The notes: generated by a model from the sequence alone, not told the origin. Counted from the first letter of the stretch, positions 16,525-25,606 are shown. The stretch: DNA of 64,000 bases from UPXZ01 sp964634605 (GCA_964634605.1 CAZWLJ010000006.1:38739-102738), one strand, 5' to 3'. Translations and numbers: made by a program.

Positions 16525-17845
16525 CATCCTGTGTTTTTTTCGGGTCATTTTTGATGTGCAGTTTTACTTTCTTTATCCGGCGGTTATCAACTGCCATTAT
16601 TTCGAATATATAATGTTTGAATCCGATCCTTTCGTTTTTCGCGGGCATTTCTCCCTTTATTTCCAGTATCATGCCTGCCAGAGTTTCAACTTCTTCCGTA
16701 ATCTTGTCAAATTGCGTGCTTTCTATATCGGTAGCCTTGAAAAAATCGTTCAGCAGTATTTTTGCTTCAAAAATGTAGGTGTGATTGTCAATTTTCTGAT
16801 AAAGTGTTTCTTCCTCGTCGTATTCATCGCTGATGTCGCCCACAATTTCTTCAATGATATCTTCGAGCGTTACCAGACCCGATGTTCCTCCGTATTCGTC
16901 GACTACCAGTGCCAGATGGATGCGGTTTTCCTGAAATTCGCTGAGCAAATCATCGATTTTTTTGGTTTCAGGAACATAATAAGGTTGCCGTATGAGTGTC
17001 TGCCAGCGGAATGATTCCGGTTTGTCGAGGTAGGGGAGCAAATCTTTGCTGAAAAGAATGCCTTTGATATTGTCACGCGTACCTGCATATACCGGAAGCC
17101 TGGAATAACCCGATTCGATTATCACGTCCATTAGCTGTTTGAAGTTGAGTTTAATGTCCACGATTACCATATCCATGCGCGAAGTCATAACGTCGGCTAC
17201 CTGGATGTTGGCAAATTTGATGATTCCTTCGAGCATTTCCTTGTCGTCTTCCTGCTTGTTGTCAGAAAAATCCAGAGCGTGCGAAAGTTCGTCCATGGAA
17301 ATAAGATTCGGACTTCTCTTTGGCAACCGGCTGTTTACCAGCGCCTTGGATTCAGAAAGAATATCGACAAACGGTTTGAAGAAATTTTGGAGAGCGTATA
17401 TTATTCCTGAGTTTTTCAGTACGGTTTCGGTTGAGTATTCCGATGAATACACTTTAGGCATGATTTGACCGAAAGTAAGCAATATAACGCTCACAAACAA
17501 TACCGGGGCTATAAACTTCCATACAGGAGTGAGTTCAAAGTCGAATACGGAATAAACAAGCGTTGTGGAGAGAATCACGAAAGCGATATTGGCAACACTG
17601 TTTCCGATCATAATGGTTGCCAGTAGCTTTTGGGGTGAATTGAGCAGTCTGATGGTGGTTTTTGCATTTTTCTCCTCACTTTCGTGCATTTCGGCCAGAT
17701 TTCTGGCTGATATGGTGAAGTATGCTACCTCCGAAGAACTGAAAAATGCAGAAAATGCCAGGAAAAAAACCGACAAAACCAGCAGTACATAATCACTCCA
17801 CACGGGAGTGGTGAAATATACATCGGTAAAAATATTGAGTATCAT
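16514..17845 (-). CDS. gldE: Gliding motility-associated protein GldE (CNNM/CorC-type)
   Basis: GldE is a membrane protein of the CNNM/CorC (hemolysin C-like) family, required with GldD for gliding in Flavobacterium. From the ATG at 17845 (443 residues; a TTG at 17887 is less likely) there are about four N-terminal membrane segments containing FFSSSEVAYFTIS. Two CBS modules lie at about 195-320 (VADVMTSRMDMV and VVDEYGGTSGLVTLEDIIEEIVGDI), and a CorC_HlyC transporter-associated domain is at the C-terminus. It heads the run gldE-gldD-PPTase-GGGPS and is divergent from trmD. The ssb gene that precedes gldE in many relatives is not here. Confidence 0.9.
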   Translation of the reverse strand: MILNIFTDVYFTTPVWSDYVLLVLSVFFLAFSAFFSSSEVAYFTISARNLAEMHESEEKNAKTTIRLLNSPQKLLATIMIGNSVANIAFVILSTTLVYSVFDFELTPVWKFIAPVLFVSVILLTFGQIMPKVYSSEYSTETVLKNSGIIYALQNFFKPFVDILSESKALVNSRLPKRSPNLISMDELSHALDFSDNKQEDDKEMLEGIIKFANIQVADVMTSRMDMVIVDIKLNFKQLMDVIIESGYSRLPVYAGTRDNIKGILFSKDLLPYLDKPESFRWQTLIRQPYYVPETKKIDDLLSEFQENRIHLALVVDEYGGTSGLVTLEDIIEEIVGDISDEYDEEETLYQKIDNHTYIFEAKILLNDFFKATDIESTQFDKITEEVETLAGMILEIKGEMPAKNERIGFKHYIFEIMAVDNRRIKKVKLHIKNDPKKTQDDEE

Positions 17846-17884
17846 TATCAGAAAAAGTCTGTGGTTAAAAATAATATCTATTTG

Positions 17885-17892
17885 CAAATATA
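17885..17892 (-). promoter_or_regulatory. Predicted -7 element of the gldE promoter
   Basis: TATATTTG on the minus strand, about 40 bases before the gldE ATG at 17845, matches TAnnTTTG. No convincing TTG lies at the right distance upstream. Its position supports the ATG at 17845 over the TTG at 17887, which would fall inside the promoter. Confidence 0.45.
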
Positions 17893-18013
17893 CAAAAAAG
17901 TTCTGTTTTCCATTCTAATTTTTTAGAAGTTCATCCGGATTTATCAGATTCAATTATTTGGTTCGTTGATTCTGTGCTTTCTGAGCAGTGTTGTGTATGT
18001 CTTTCATTGTTCG

Positions 18014-18045
18014 TTGCTCTTTCTTGAATCTTTTTCGTAATTTTG
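18014..18045 (+). promoter_or_regulatory. Predicted trmD promoter
   Basis: TTG (18014-18016), 21 bases, then TAATTTTG (18038-18045). Transcription would start near 18051, about 12 bases before the trmD ATG. This supports the start at 18063, because an earlier in-frame start at 17988 would lie upstream of the promoter. Confidence 0.55.
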
Positions 18046-18062
18046 CGGTAAATATTTTTATT

Positions 18063-18740
18063 ATGCGAATCGATATTATTTCTGCTGTGCCCGAATTGCT
18101 CGAAAGCCCGTTGAATTATTCCATACTGAAACGAGCCAAAGAAAAAGGTCTGGTAGAAATCTTTGTTCATAATTTGCGCGATTATACGGCTGATAAACAC
18201 CGCCGCGTGGATGATTACGCCTTCGGATTCGGTGCCGGAATGGTCCTTCAGGTTGAGCCTGTGGACAATGTGATTTCAAAACTGAAGTCAGAGAGAGCAT
18301 ATGACGAAGTCATTTACACTTCGCCCGATGGAGAGAAATTCAATCAGAAGCTGGCAAACCGTTACTCGATGACCGAAAATCTGATCATTCTCTGCGGACA
18401 TTACAAAGGAATCGATCACCGCATACGCGAATATCTGATTACCAAAGAAATAAGTATAGGTGATTTTGTGCTCACGGGAGGCGAATTGCCTGCAGCAATG
18501 ATGACAGACGCCATAGTCAGGCTCATTCCGGGTGTCATTAGCGACGAGACCTCAGCCCTGTCGGATAGTTTTCAGGATAACTTGCTGGCTCCGCCGGTTT
18601 ACACACGTCCTTCGGAATACAAAGGCTGGAAAGTGCCCGATATTTTGCTGTCAGGTCATCAGGCTAAGGTCGAAGAGTGGATGCACCAGCAGTCGGTGGA
18701 ACGCACCCGGCGATTAAGGCCGGATTTGCTGGATGAGTGA
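18063..18740 (+). CDS. trmD: tRNA (guanine-N1-)-methyltransferase TrmD
   Basis: Methylates G37 of tRNAs with S-adenosylmethionine, preventing +1 frameshifts. The 225-residue protein starts at MRIDIISAVPELL. It carries the SPOUT-fold signatures YAFGFGAGMVLQVEP, LCGHYKGIDHRI (residues about 112-123) and IGDFVLTGGELPA, which form the knotted cofactor site, and LLSGHQAKVEEWM near the C-terminus. It is not in the rpsP-rimM-rplS arrangement seen in many bacteria. The DUF1294 gene overlaps its 3' end by 8 bases. Confidence 0.95.
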   Translation: MRIDIISAVPELLESPLNYSILKRAKEKGLVEIFVHNLRDYTADKHRRVDDYAFGFGAGMVLQVEPVDNVISKLKSERAYDEVIYTSPDGEKFNQKLANRYSMTENLIILCGHYKGIDHRIREYLITKEISIGDFVLTGGELPAAMMTDAIVRLIPGVISDETSALSDSFQDNLLAPPVYTRPSEYKGWKVPDILLSGHQAKVEEWMHQQSVERTRRLRPDLLDE

Positions 18741-19005
18741 TGCCATGAATGCTTTTTTCAGGTACCTGGTAGTATTGAACGTGATTGCCGCAATTTTATT
18801 CATATACGATAAAGTAGCAGCAGCCAAACGAAAAAGAAGAATACCGGAGAATTTGCTTCACTTTTTTGAGTTAGCGGGAGGTGTGTTTTTTGTGGTACCT
18901 CTGATTTTTCTCATCAGGCATAAAATCTGTAAATTCAGTTACTACCGGATTACTTATTTATTAATGATAGTGTGGACATTGGTAATCTGGCTTGTATTCT
19001 TCTGA
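18733..19005 (+). CDS. DUF1294 family small membrane protein
   Basis: A 90-residue integral membrane protein with three hydrophobic segments (about 10-25, 48-62 and 72-89). The DUF1294 pattern is visible as YDKVAAAKRKRRIPENLLHFFELAGG between the first and second segments. The function of the family is unknown. It starts inside the trmD 3' end (8-base overlap), so the two are co-translated. The carbonic anhydrase gene begins 17 bases after its stop. Confidence 0.85.
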   Translation: MSDAMNAFFRYLVVLNVIAAILFIYDKVAAAKRKRRIPENLLHFFELAGGVFFVVPLIFLIRHKICKFSYYRITYLLMIVWTLVIWLVFF

Positions 19006-19022
19006 ATCAGTAGAAAAATTGT

Positions 19023-19676
19023 ATGAACAAAAGAAACGATAACAATGCTTCAAAACTGTTTCACGGAGTGAAAGATTTTCGTGAAAACGACTTTGAAGAG
19101 CATAAGGATATTTTCAGGAATCTGGAAAAAAGTCAGAATCCGCACACGCTTTTTATCGGTTGTTCTGACTCGCGTGTGGTGCCCAACCTGATAACCAAAA
19201 CTCTGCCGGGAGAACTGTTTATCGTGCGTAATATCGCGAATCTGGTGCCTTATTACAAAGAAAGCCATGATACATACGTGGCTACTTCATCGGCAATAGA
19301 ATATGCAGTACATGTGCTGAATGTCGAAAATATTATTGTTTGCGGGCATTCCAATTGCGGGGGGTGCAGGGCTTTGTACTCCGGGAAATTGCAGAAGCAG
19401 TTGCCTCTGACAAGTAAATGGCTCGAACTTGCGGCCCCGGTAAAACAGCAGGTGAAAGAGACTATTCTGAGAAAAAAACTTAATCCCTGTCAGCGCGACT
19501 TGCTCACTGAACAACTGAATGTAGTGGAGCAGATGAACCATTTGCTGACTTTTCCTTACATTAAAGAAAAGCAGGAAAAGGGAGAATTAAATATTCTGGG
19601 ATGGCATTACGTGATTGAAACCGGCGAAGTGTATAATTATTCGGCTGACAAACAGGCGTTTCAGCGGATTGAGTGA
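19023..19676 (+). CDS. Beta-class carbonic anhydrase
   Basis: A zinc enzyme interconverting CO2 and bicarbonate, supplying bicarbonate for carboxylations. The 217-residue product shows the beta-class zinc ligands Cys47 (CSDSR, with Asp49 and Arg51 as the catalytic dyad), His109 and Cys112 (CGHSNCGGC). Length and motifs fit the bacterial cytosolic type. It follows the DUF1294 gene after 17 bases and precedes the SMR transporter gene by about 45. Confidence 0.95.
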   Translation: MNKRNDNNASKLFHGVKDFRENDFEEHKDIFRNLEKSQNPHTLFIGCSDSRVVPNLITKTLPGELFIVRNIANLVPYYKESHDTYVATSSAIEYAVHVLNVENIIVCGHSNCGGCRALYSGKLQKQLPLTSKWLELAAPVKQQVKETILRKKLNPCQRDLLTEQLNVVEQMNHLLTFPYIKEKQEKGELNILGWHYVIETGEVYNYSADKQAFQRIE

Positions 19677-19720
19677 TTTTTGTACCCTGAACAACCGGTG
19701 ATTTTTAAAATAAAAAAGTT

Positions 19721-20047
19721 ATGGCATGGATTTATTTAATAACGGGAGGTTTGTTTGAAGTGGGCTTCACTACCTGCCTCAACATGGCAAAACACAGTTC
19801 GGGAACCACGGCAGCACTCTGGTATGGTGGCTTTGGCGCAAGTCTTGTATTGAGCATGTTTTTCCTGATGTTAGCAACCAAAACGCTCCCCCTTGGAACT
19901 GCTTATGCCGTATGGACCGGAATTGGAGCGGTGGGAACCGTTCTGATAGGTATTTTCTTTTTCAAAGAACCGGCTGATTTCTGGAGGGTATTCTTTATTT
20001 TCATGCTTATAGCTTCGATTGTGGGGCTGAAATACGTGACAAATTGA
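19721..20047 (+). CDS. Small multidrug resistance (SMR) family transporter, SugE-like
   Basis: A 108-residue, four-helix membrane protein of the SMR family. The first helix carries the essential glutamate in GGLFEVGFTT (Glu13). Helix three contains LGTAYAVWTGIGAVGT, the family signature. The GLFEVGF and AVWTGIGAVGT forms are closer to SugE/Gdx, which export guanidinium or quaternary ammonium compounds, than to EmrE. Substrate is inferred. No guanidine riboswitch is seen in the 44 bases upstream. It may be co-transcribed with the carbonic anhydrase gene. Confidence 0.85.
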   Translation: MAWIYLITGGLFEVGFTTCLNMAKHSSGTTAALWYGGFGASLVLSMFFLMLATKTLPLGTAYAVWTGIGAVGTVLIGIFFFKEPADFWRVFFIFMLIASIVGLKYVTN

Positions 20048-20160
20048 ATAATTCCTTTTTTTGTTTTATCGCTTTTTAGCACAGCATACCAAACATGTAA
20101 AATTTTAATTCTAAAAGTTTGTTATTCACCATAATAACAGTCAAAATAATACAGAACAAA

Positions 20161-21129
20161 ATGATAAAAGCAGGTATAATAGGAGGCGCAGGCTACACGG
20201 CAGGCGAGTTAATCCGGATTTTGGTAAATCATCCGGAAGTTGAAATTGAGTTTGTCAACAGCAGCAGCAACACCGGAAAAAGAGTAGCCGCTGTTCATAG
20301 CGGACTCATTGGTGAAACAAATCTGACTTTCACCGATGAACTTCCCCTGGATAAAATCAATGTTCTGTTTCTTTGCTCGGCACATGGCGACAGCCGGAAG
20401 TTTCTGGCATCAAATGAAGTACCTGAAAATTTGAAGATTATCGATTTGTCAACCGACTTTCGCCACAAACGCGATGATCACGACTTTGTTTACGGGCTGC
20501 CGGAGCTGAACAGGGACCAAATCATTCATGCCTCTCACGTGGCTAATCCGGGTTGCTTTGCAACAACCATTCAACTAGCGCTTTTGCCCCTGGCTGCCGC
20601 CGGATTACTTACCGGTGACTTGCACGTGAACGCAATTACAGGCTCCACGGGTGCCGGTGTAAAACCTTCGGCCACATCGCATTTCAGCTGGAGAAACAAC
20701 AATATCTCGGCTTACAAAGCTTTTGAACATCAGCATCTGGAAGAAATTTTACAGTCTTTGCACCAGTTGCAGCCTGGTTTTGACAAGGATTTGAATTTTA
20801 TTCCTGTACGCGGTAATTTTGCACGCGGAATATTTGCTACAACCTACCTGAAAAGTTCGTTGAGCACGGCCGAAGCAATGAAAATCTTCACCGAATTTTA
20901 CAAAGACGCCGCATTTACTATTGTTGTGTCCGAAAATCCGGACATGAAGCAGGTAGTGAATACCAATAAAGCCATCGTATACGTGGAAAAGCACGGGGAA
21001 TACCTTCTGATAATTTCAGCAGCGGATAATTTGCTGAAAGGTGCATCAGGACAGGCTGTGCAAAATATGAACCTGATGTTCGGATTCGACGAGAAAGCGG
21101 GATTAAATCTGAAATCAACCGGTTTTTAA
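20161..21129 (+). CDS. argC: N-acetyl-gamma-glutamyl-phosphate reductase
   Basis: Reduces N-acyl-gamma-glutamyl phosphate to the semialdehyde with NADPH, the step just before ArgD. From the ATG at 20161 (322 residues) it has the nucleotide fingerprint GIIGGAGYTAGELIR at residues 5-19, DLSTDFR at 95-101, and the nucleophile Cys132 in NPGCFATT. SGASGQAVQNMNL-type sequence near the C-terminus is also typical. An in-frame start at 20119 adds 14 hydrophobic residues and is rejected. It stands apart from argD (1887-3017) and from any other arginine gene here. Confidence 0.95.
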   Translation: MIKAGIIGGAGYTAGELIRILVNHPEVEIEFVNSSSNTGKRVAAVHSGLIGETNLTFTDELPLDKINVLFLCSAHGDSRKFLASNEVPENLKIIDLSTDFRHKRDDHDFVYGLPELNRDQIIHASHVANPGCFATTIQLALLPLAAAGLLTGDLHVNAITGSTGAGVKPSATSHFSWRNNNISAYKAFEHQHLEEILQSLHQLQPGFDKDLNFIPVRGNFARGIFATTYLKSSLSTAEAMKIFTEFYKDAAFTIVVSENPDMKQVVNTNKAIVYVEKHGEYLLIISAADNLLKGASGQAVQNMNLMFGFDEKAGLNLKSTGF

Positions 21130-21361
21130 CGTTCACTTTCTCCGGCCGGAATTTTTATTGCAAACGTTTGAAGCCGATAATCGTTGATGCCCGGGAAAAA
21201 AAAGCCGAAATGATTGAAAGTTCATCGTAAATTTGCATCATGATTTTTTCATAGTATTAGATTAAGGTTAACAAAGATTGGTTGTCAGGCGTGGCAACCT
21301 TTCGCGTTTTTAAAAGGATTTTGTTTCCGGATTTCCGGATTATCCGAAATCAATCACGTTG

Positions 21362-23242
21362 TTAAATTTCACTCAGTTCAAGCCATCGCATGGTTTTTTT
21401 GTCTATCTGTTCGTCTAATACCGAGAAACGTTCCGAAAGGGCTACAATTTCCTGATTGTCAGTTATTTCGCCCGAAGAAAGCCTGGCTTCTATTTCGGCC
21501 TTTTCATTCTCCAGTTCAGGTATTTCCTTTTCGAGCAGTTCAAATTCCCGTTTTTCGTTGAAAGTCATTTTTCGTGGTTTATCCTTTTTTCCGGGCATGG
21601 ATTCGTTTTTATTGCTGACTCGTTGCTCCCTGGTCCCGTCGGATGTGTTGCCTGATTGCTGGAGAGCCTGTTTTTCCTCCCTGTATTGCGTGTAGTTACC
21701 CGGAAAATCTCGTACTACGGCATCTCCTTCGAACACGAAAAGATGATCCACTACTTTGTCCATAAAAAACCGGTCGTGGCTTACCACGATGACACATCCT
21801 TTGAATGTTTGCAGGTAATCTTCCAGGATATTGAGTGTCACAATGTCCAGGTCGTTTGTTGGTTCGTCAAGTACAAGAAAATTCGGATTTCTCATCAGTA
21901 CCGTGCAGAGGTGAAGCCGCCGTTTTTCGCCGCCGCTGAGTTTATACACGTAGTTATGCTGCGTTTCGGGCGAAAAAAGAAAATGAAGCAGAAACTGCGA
22001 AACGGTCATTTTTTTTCCGTTGCCCAAATCCACTTCCTCGGCTATATCTCTCACTATATCAATCACTTTCATCTGTTCGTCGAATGCAAGTCCTTCCTGG
22101 CTATAGTATCCGAACCGAACAGTCTCGCCTATGTCTACACTGCCGCTATCGGGTTTCACCTCTCCGAGCAGTATTTTCAGAAACGTGGTTTTGCCTGTTC
22201 CGTTTTTGCCAACAATTCCCAGTTTTTCATACCTGGCAAAATTGTAGTAAAAGTTTTCCAGGATTTTCAAATTGCCGTACGACTTGCTGATGTATTTTGC
22301 CTCAAGGATTTTTGAACCGAGATAGGAAGCCTTTACAGCAAGTTTCACGTTTTCATTCACCACGCGTTGTTTAGCCCGCTCTTCAATTTCGTAAAATCGG
22401 TCAATACGCCCTTTCGACTTGCCTGTACGGGCTTGTGGTGTGCTTCGCATCCATTCCAGTTCGCGCCGGTAAATATTCTGGGCTGAGGCTGTTTCGGCAT
22501 TGAAATTATCAGTACGTTCCTGTTTTTTTTCGAGATAATAGCTGTAATTGCCTGAATAGCTGTATAATGCATGGTTATCGAGGTCGAGAATGTTAGTGCA
22601 GACGCGATCGAGAAAATAGCGGTCGTGAGTAACCATGAGCAGCGCCATGGACGAGCGCCGGAGAAAATCCTCAAGCCATTCCACCATTTCCAGGTCCAGG
22701 TGATTGGTCGGCTCGTCGAGGATCAGCAAATCGGGTTCGCTGATCAGTACATTGGCCAGTGCAATCCGCTTCAACTGTCCACCCGAAAGCTCACCGATGC
22801 GTTGTTCGAAATCGGATATTTTAAGTTTTCCCAGTATTTGTTTGATACGCGACTCATAATCCCAGGCTTCGAGGGTTTCCATCCGCGCAAGCGCTTCGGC
22901 GAGGGTGTTTTTCTCCGGATGCAGCATGGCATGCTCGTAGCTGGCTATGGCGTTCATAAGTTCGTTGTCAGATTGCAGGCAGGCGTCAATCACCGAAAGT
23001 TCGGAGGGAAATTCGGGCGATTGCTCCAGATAACCTATCCGGAGGTCTTTTCGGAATGAAATGTTGCCGCTGTCGGCCGATTCGCGGTCGGCTATGATGT
23101 TCAGAAGTGTCGTCTTGCCTGTTCCGTTTTTAGCAATCAGCGCCACTCTCTGGTTGTCGGAGATTCCAAATGAGATGTTTTCAAAAAGCAGTTTGTCGCC
23201 AAAAGATTTGGTCAGGTTTTCTACCTGTAAATAGCTTATCAT
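21362..23242 (-). CDS. uup: ABC-F family ATPase, Uup-like
   Basis: A soluble duplicated ABC ATPase without membrane domains; ABC-F proteins act on ribosomes or, for Uup, also on branched DNA. The 626-residue protein has Walker A motifs AKNGTGKTT (about residue 37) and GKNGTGKTT (about 345), signatures LSGGQLKR and LSGGEKRR, and Walker B LLILDEPTNHLD and FLVLDEPTNDLD. A charged linker leads to a C-terminal coiled coil of about 80 residues (FELLEKEIPELENEKAEIEARL). That C-terminal domain favours Uup over EttA or resistance-type ABC-F. It has its own predicted promoter and faces argC. Confidence 0.9.
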   Translation of the reverse strand: MISYLQVENLTKSFGDKLLFENISFGISDNQRVALIAKNGTGKTTLLNIIADRESADSGNISFRKDLRIGYLEQSPEFPSELSVIDACLQSDNELMNAIASYEHAMLHPEKNTLAEALARMETLEAWDYESRIKQILGKLKISDFEQRIGELSGGQLKRIALANVLISEPDLLILDEPTNHLDLEMVEWLEDFLRRSSMALLMVTHDRYFLDRVCTNILDLDNHALYSYSGNYSYYLEKKQERTDNFNAETASAQNIYRRELEWMRSTPQARTGKSKGRIDRFYEIEERAKQRVVNENVKLAVKASYLGSKILEAKYISKSYGNLKILENFYYNFARYEKLGIVGKNGTGKTTFLKILLGEVKPDSGSVDIGETVRFGYYSQEGLAFDEQMKVIDIVRDIAEEVDLGNGKKMTVSQFLLHFLFSPETQHNYVYKLSGGEKRRLHLCTVLMRNPNFLVLDEPTNDLDIVTLNILEDYLQTFKGCVIVVSHDRFFMDKVVDHLFVFEGDAVVRDFPGNYTQYREEKQALQQSGNTSDGTREQRVSNKNESMPGKKDKPRKMTFNEKREFELLEKEIPELENEKAEIEARLSSGEITDNQEIVALSERFSVLDEQIDKKTMRWLELSEI

Positions 23243-23259
23243 CGAAAAATAATTTTATG

Positions 23260-23290
23260 CAAAGGTAGAAAAAATTGTACAAGGCAGCAA
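23260..23290 (-). promoter_or_regulatory. Predicted promoter of the uup-like gene
   Basis: On the minus strand TTG (23290-23288), 20 bases, then TACCTTTG (23267-23260). Both elements and spacing match the Bacteroidota pattern. It lies about 20 bases before the ATG, so the leader would be very short. Confidence 0.55.
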
Positions 23291-23378
23291 TCTCCGGTAG
23301 GCATTCTATTGACGGATTGTGAAAAGTGCGTCAGATTACCGGGGTTGCAGATTTTCGAAAGGAACAAATAATACCGTG

Positions 23379-23753
23379 TTATTGAAATTCTAATTCAGGC
23401 ATATCCGAATCATCTTCTTCCATTCGTTTCCGGAAATCAAATGATTCATCGGAACGGTAGATTTCGCCCAGTTTATCCAGAAATGAATATAGTTTGGGCA
23501 GTAATCTGCGGTTGAATGTCATTTGGGAGGCAGTGCGTGGTAATCTGAATCCGAAAGTTTTTCTCACCCGGGAGTTTTGCCACAGACAGGGAACATTTCG
23601 TTCGATGGCTGTTGTTTTGTCAATGTCTTTTGAATTGCTTAAAATCCATTTCCAAACCAATCTCCCTATTCTGTCGTTGGTAAGCGAGCAGTTGTAATTT
23701 TTACGGATATAGAGAATAAATTCGTCATTTCCCATGGTTATTGTGTTTTTCAT
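23379..23753 (-). CDS. Uncharacterised 124-residue protein
   Basis: I do not recognise a family. The product has no signal peptide or membrane segment. Its N-terminal half is mixed and aromatic (DEFILYIRKNYNC, then LVWKWILSNSKDID), its middle is basic (RVRKTFGFRLPRTASQMTFNRR), and its C-terminus is strongly acidic (EEDDSDMPELEF). The ATG at 23753 is used; a second Met at codon 7 is possible. It stands between the uup-like gene and fumarase, about 135 bases from the uup start and 148 from the fumarase stop, and so is probably a single-gene unit. Codon use looks like its neighbours. Confidence 0.6.
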   Translation of the reverse strand: MKNTITMGNDEFILYIRKNYNCSLTNDRIGRLVWKWILSNSKDIDKTTAIERNVPCLWQNSRVRKTFGFRLPRTASQMTFNRRLLPKLYSFLDKLGEIYRSDESFDFRKRMEEDDSDMPELEFQ

Positions 23754-23835
23754 AAGCTGAAATTTTTAAAGATGGGTGATAAGATTTTATTTTTCAATAC
23801 CACACAAATATATGAAATTGATTTTGCATTTCAAT

Positions 23836-23872
23836 AAAAAAGTCCGGCGATTTTTTTTCACCGGACTTTTTT
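23836..23872. terminator. Bidirectional intrinsic terminator after fumarase
   Basis: A stem of about 12 bp (AAAAAGTCCGG with CCGGACTTTTT) has T-runs on both strands. It is 30 bases past the fumarase stop on the minus strand. Confidence 0.8.
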
Positions 23873-23901
23873 CTGTCTGAATTCGGAAATAACATAAGAA
23901 A

Positions 23902-25536
23902 TCAGCAGATTACCTGTTTTTTGATAAGCTGGAAGAAGTCGTTTCCTTTGTCGTCGACAAGGATAAAGGCCGGGAAATCTACCACGTCGATTTTCCAGAT
24001 TGCTTCCATGCCAAGTTCGGGATATTCGAGTACTTCTACGTTTTTAATGCTATCCTGAGCCAGAATGGCTGCCGGACCACCAATCGAACCGAGGTAGAAA
24101 CCTCCGTATTTATGGCAGGCGTCGGTTACCTGCTGGCTGCGGTTACCTTTGGCTATCATGATCATGCTGCCGCCGAGCGATTGAAACAAATCCACGTAGC
24201 TGTCCATTCGTCCGGCAGTAGTAGGCCCGAATGATCCGGAAGGCATCCCTTTGGGTGTTTTGGCCGGACCGGCATAGTAAATAGGGTGGTCCTTCACATA
24301 TTGCGGAAGTCCCAGACCTGCATCTATGCGTTCTTTCAGTTTGGCGTGAGCTATGTCACGTCCCACAATTATTGTTCCTGTAAGCGATAAGCGGGTAGAA
24401 ACCGGGTATTGACTCAGAGTTTTCAGAATTTCAGGCATCGGCTGGTTAAGGTCGATTTTCACGGCTTTGCTTTCGCCTTGCTGACGATATTCATCCGGGA
24501 TGTATTGTCCGGGGTTGTCTTCAAGTTTCTCTACCCAGATTCCGTCTTTGTTGATTTTTCCTTTGATGTTGCGGTCGGCTGAGCAGGATACTGCCATTCC
24601 CACGAAGCAGGATGCACCGTGGCGCGATAAACGAATGATGCGGATATCATGGGCATAGTATTTGCCGCCGAACTGAGCTCCATATCCCGATTCGCGGGCA
24701 GCTTTGAGGATTTTTTCTTCCATTTCCACGTCGCGGAACGATTGACCCAGTTCGTTACCCTGAACAGGCAATTCGTCGTAATATTTAGTCGATGCAAGTT
24801 TCACTGTTTTCATGGTAGCGTCAGCCGAAGTGCCTCCGATGACGAAAGCGATGTGGTAAGGCGGACAAGCAGCTGTGCCGAGTGTTTTCATCTTTTCTAC
24901 CAGAAATTTCTCCAGCGAAACCGGATTCAGCAATGCTTTTGTTTCCTGAAACAGGTAAGATTTATTGGCCGAACCTCCGCCTTTGGCGATGAACAGGAAT
25001 TTGTATTCGTCGCCGTGACTGGCAACAAGATCAATCTGCGCGGGCAGATTGGTTCCGGTGTTTACCTCGTCGTACATGTTGAGAGCAGCATTCTGCGAGT
25101 AACGGAGATTTTCCTGCGTGTAAGTTTCGTATATCCCCTTCGAGAGGGCTTCTTCGTCGTTTCCGTCAGTCCATACGTTGTTGCCTTTTTTGGCATACAC
25201 GGTGGCAGTTCCGGTGTCCTGACAAAATGGCAGTACGCCTTTCGCTGCGATTTCTGCATTGCGGAGCATGGTGATGGCAACGAATTTGTCGTTTTCGCTG
25301 GCTTCGGGGTCGGCAAGTATTTTAGCCACCTGCTGCTGATGCTCCGGACGGAGCAGAAAATTACAGTCGCGCATGGCAGCGCGTGCAAGCGTGGTAAGTC
25401 CTTCGGGTTCCACTTTCAGAATTTCACGGTCGCCAATTTTTTCGACACTCACATACTCTTTGGTAAGCAGATAGTACTCCGTTTTTTCCTTGCCGAGCGG
25501 AAACGGATTCTGATAAATGAATGGTTTTGTTGCCAT
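23902..25536 (-). CDS. Fumarate hydratase, class I (iron-sulfur)
   Basis: Interconverts fumarate and malate using an oxygen-sensitive [4Fe-4S] cluster. The 544-residue single-chain enzyme combines the alpha and beta regions like E. coli FumA/FumB. Visible marks are the cluster cysteines in LPFCQDTGTA (about residue 103), in TAACPPYHIAFVIGGTSAD and in HGASCFVGMAVSCSADRN, and the C-terminal GPTTAGRMDSYVDLFQ with GGSMIMIAKGNRS. No signal peptide is present. In an anaerobic Bacteroidota it would serve the reductive branch leading to succinate. It has a terminator downstream and lies near the exported thioredoxin-like gene. Confidence 0.95.
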   Translation of the reverse strand: MATKPFIYQNPFPLGKEKTEYYLLTKEYVSVEKIGDREILKVEPEGLTTLARAAMRDCNFLLRPEHQQQVAKILADPEASENDKFVAITMLRNAEIAAKGVLPFCQDTGTATVYAKKGNNVWTDGNDEEALSKGIYETYTQENLRYSQNAALNMYDEVNTGTNLPAQIDLVASHGDEYKFLFIAKGGGSANKSYLFQETKALLNPVSLEKFLVEKMKTLGTAACPPYHIAFVIGGTSADATMKTVKLASTKYYDELPVQGNELGQSFRDVEMEEKILKAARESGYGAQFGGKYYAHDIRIIRLSRHGASCFVGMAVSCSADRNIKGKINKDGIWVEKLEDNPGQYIPDEYRQQGESKAVKIDLNQPMPEILKTLSQYPVSTRLSLTGTIIVGRDIAHAKLKERIDAGLGLPQYVKDHPIYYAGPAKTPKGMPSGSFGPTTAGRMDSYVDLFQSLGGSMIMIAKGNRSQQVTDACHKYGGFYLGSIGGPAAILAQDSIKNVEVLEYPELGMEAIWKIDVVDFPAFILVDDKGNDFFQLIKKQVIC

Positions 25537-25606
25537 AGTTTATTAAACAGGATTTATGTATTTGTTTTTTTTGTTTGTTAAAATTTTGAAAATCAGTGCT
25601 GTGGGA

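Noticed and set aside
19677..19720. Guanidine riboswitch upstream of the SMR transporter
   Set aside because: Only 44 bases separate it from the carbonic anhydrase gene and they contain no guanidine-riboswitch features.
21290..21350. Near-palindrome ATTTCCGGAT/TATCCGAAAT and a GGTTG/CAACC stem between argC and uup as a terminator or operator
   Set aside because: One arm pair has a bulge, the other is only 5 bp, and neither is followed by a T-run or placed near a promoter; too weak to list as a feature.
24649..25581. A 310-codon open frame opposite the fumarase gene
   Set aside because: Antisense to a complete class I fumarase with all cluster cysteines; composition is that of a reverse-strand shadow.
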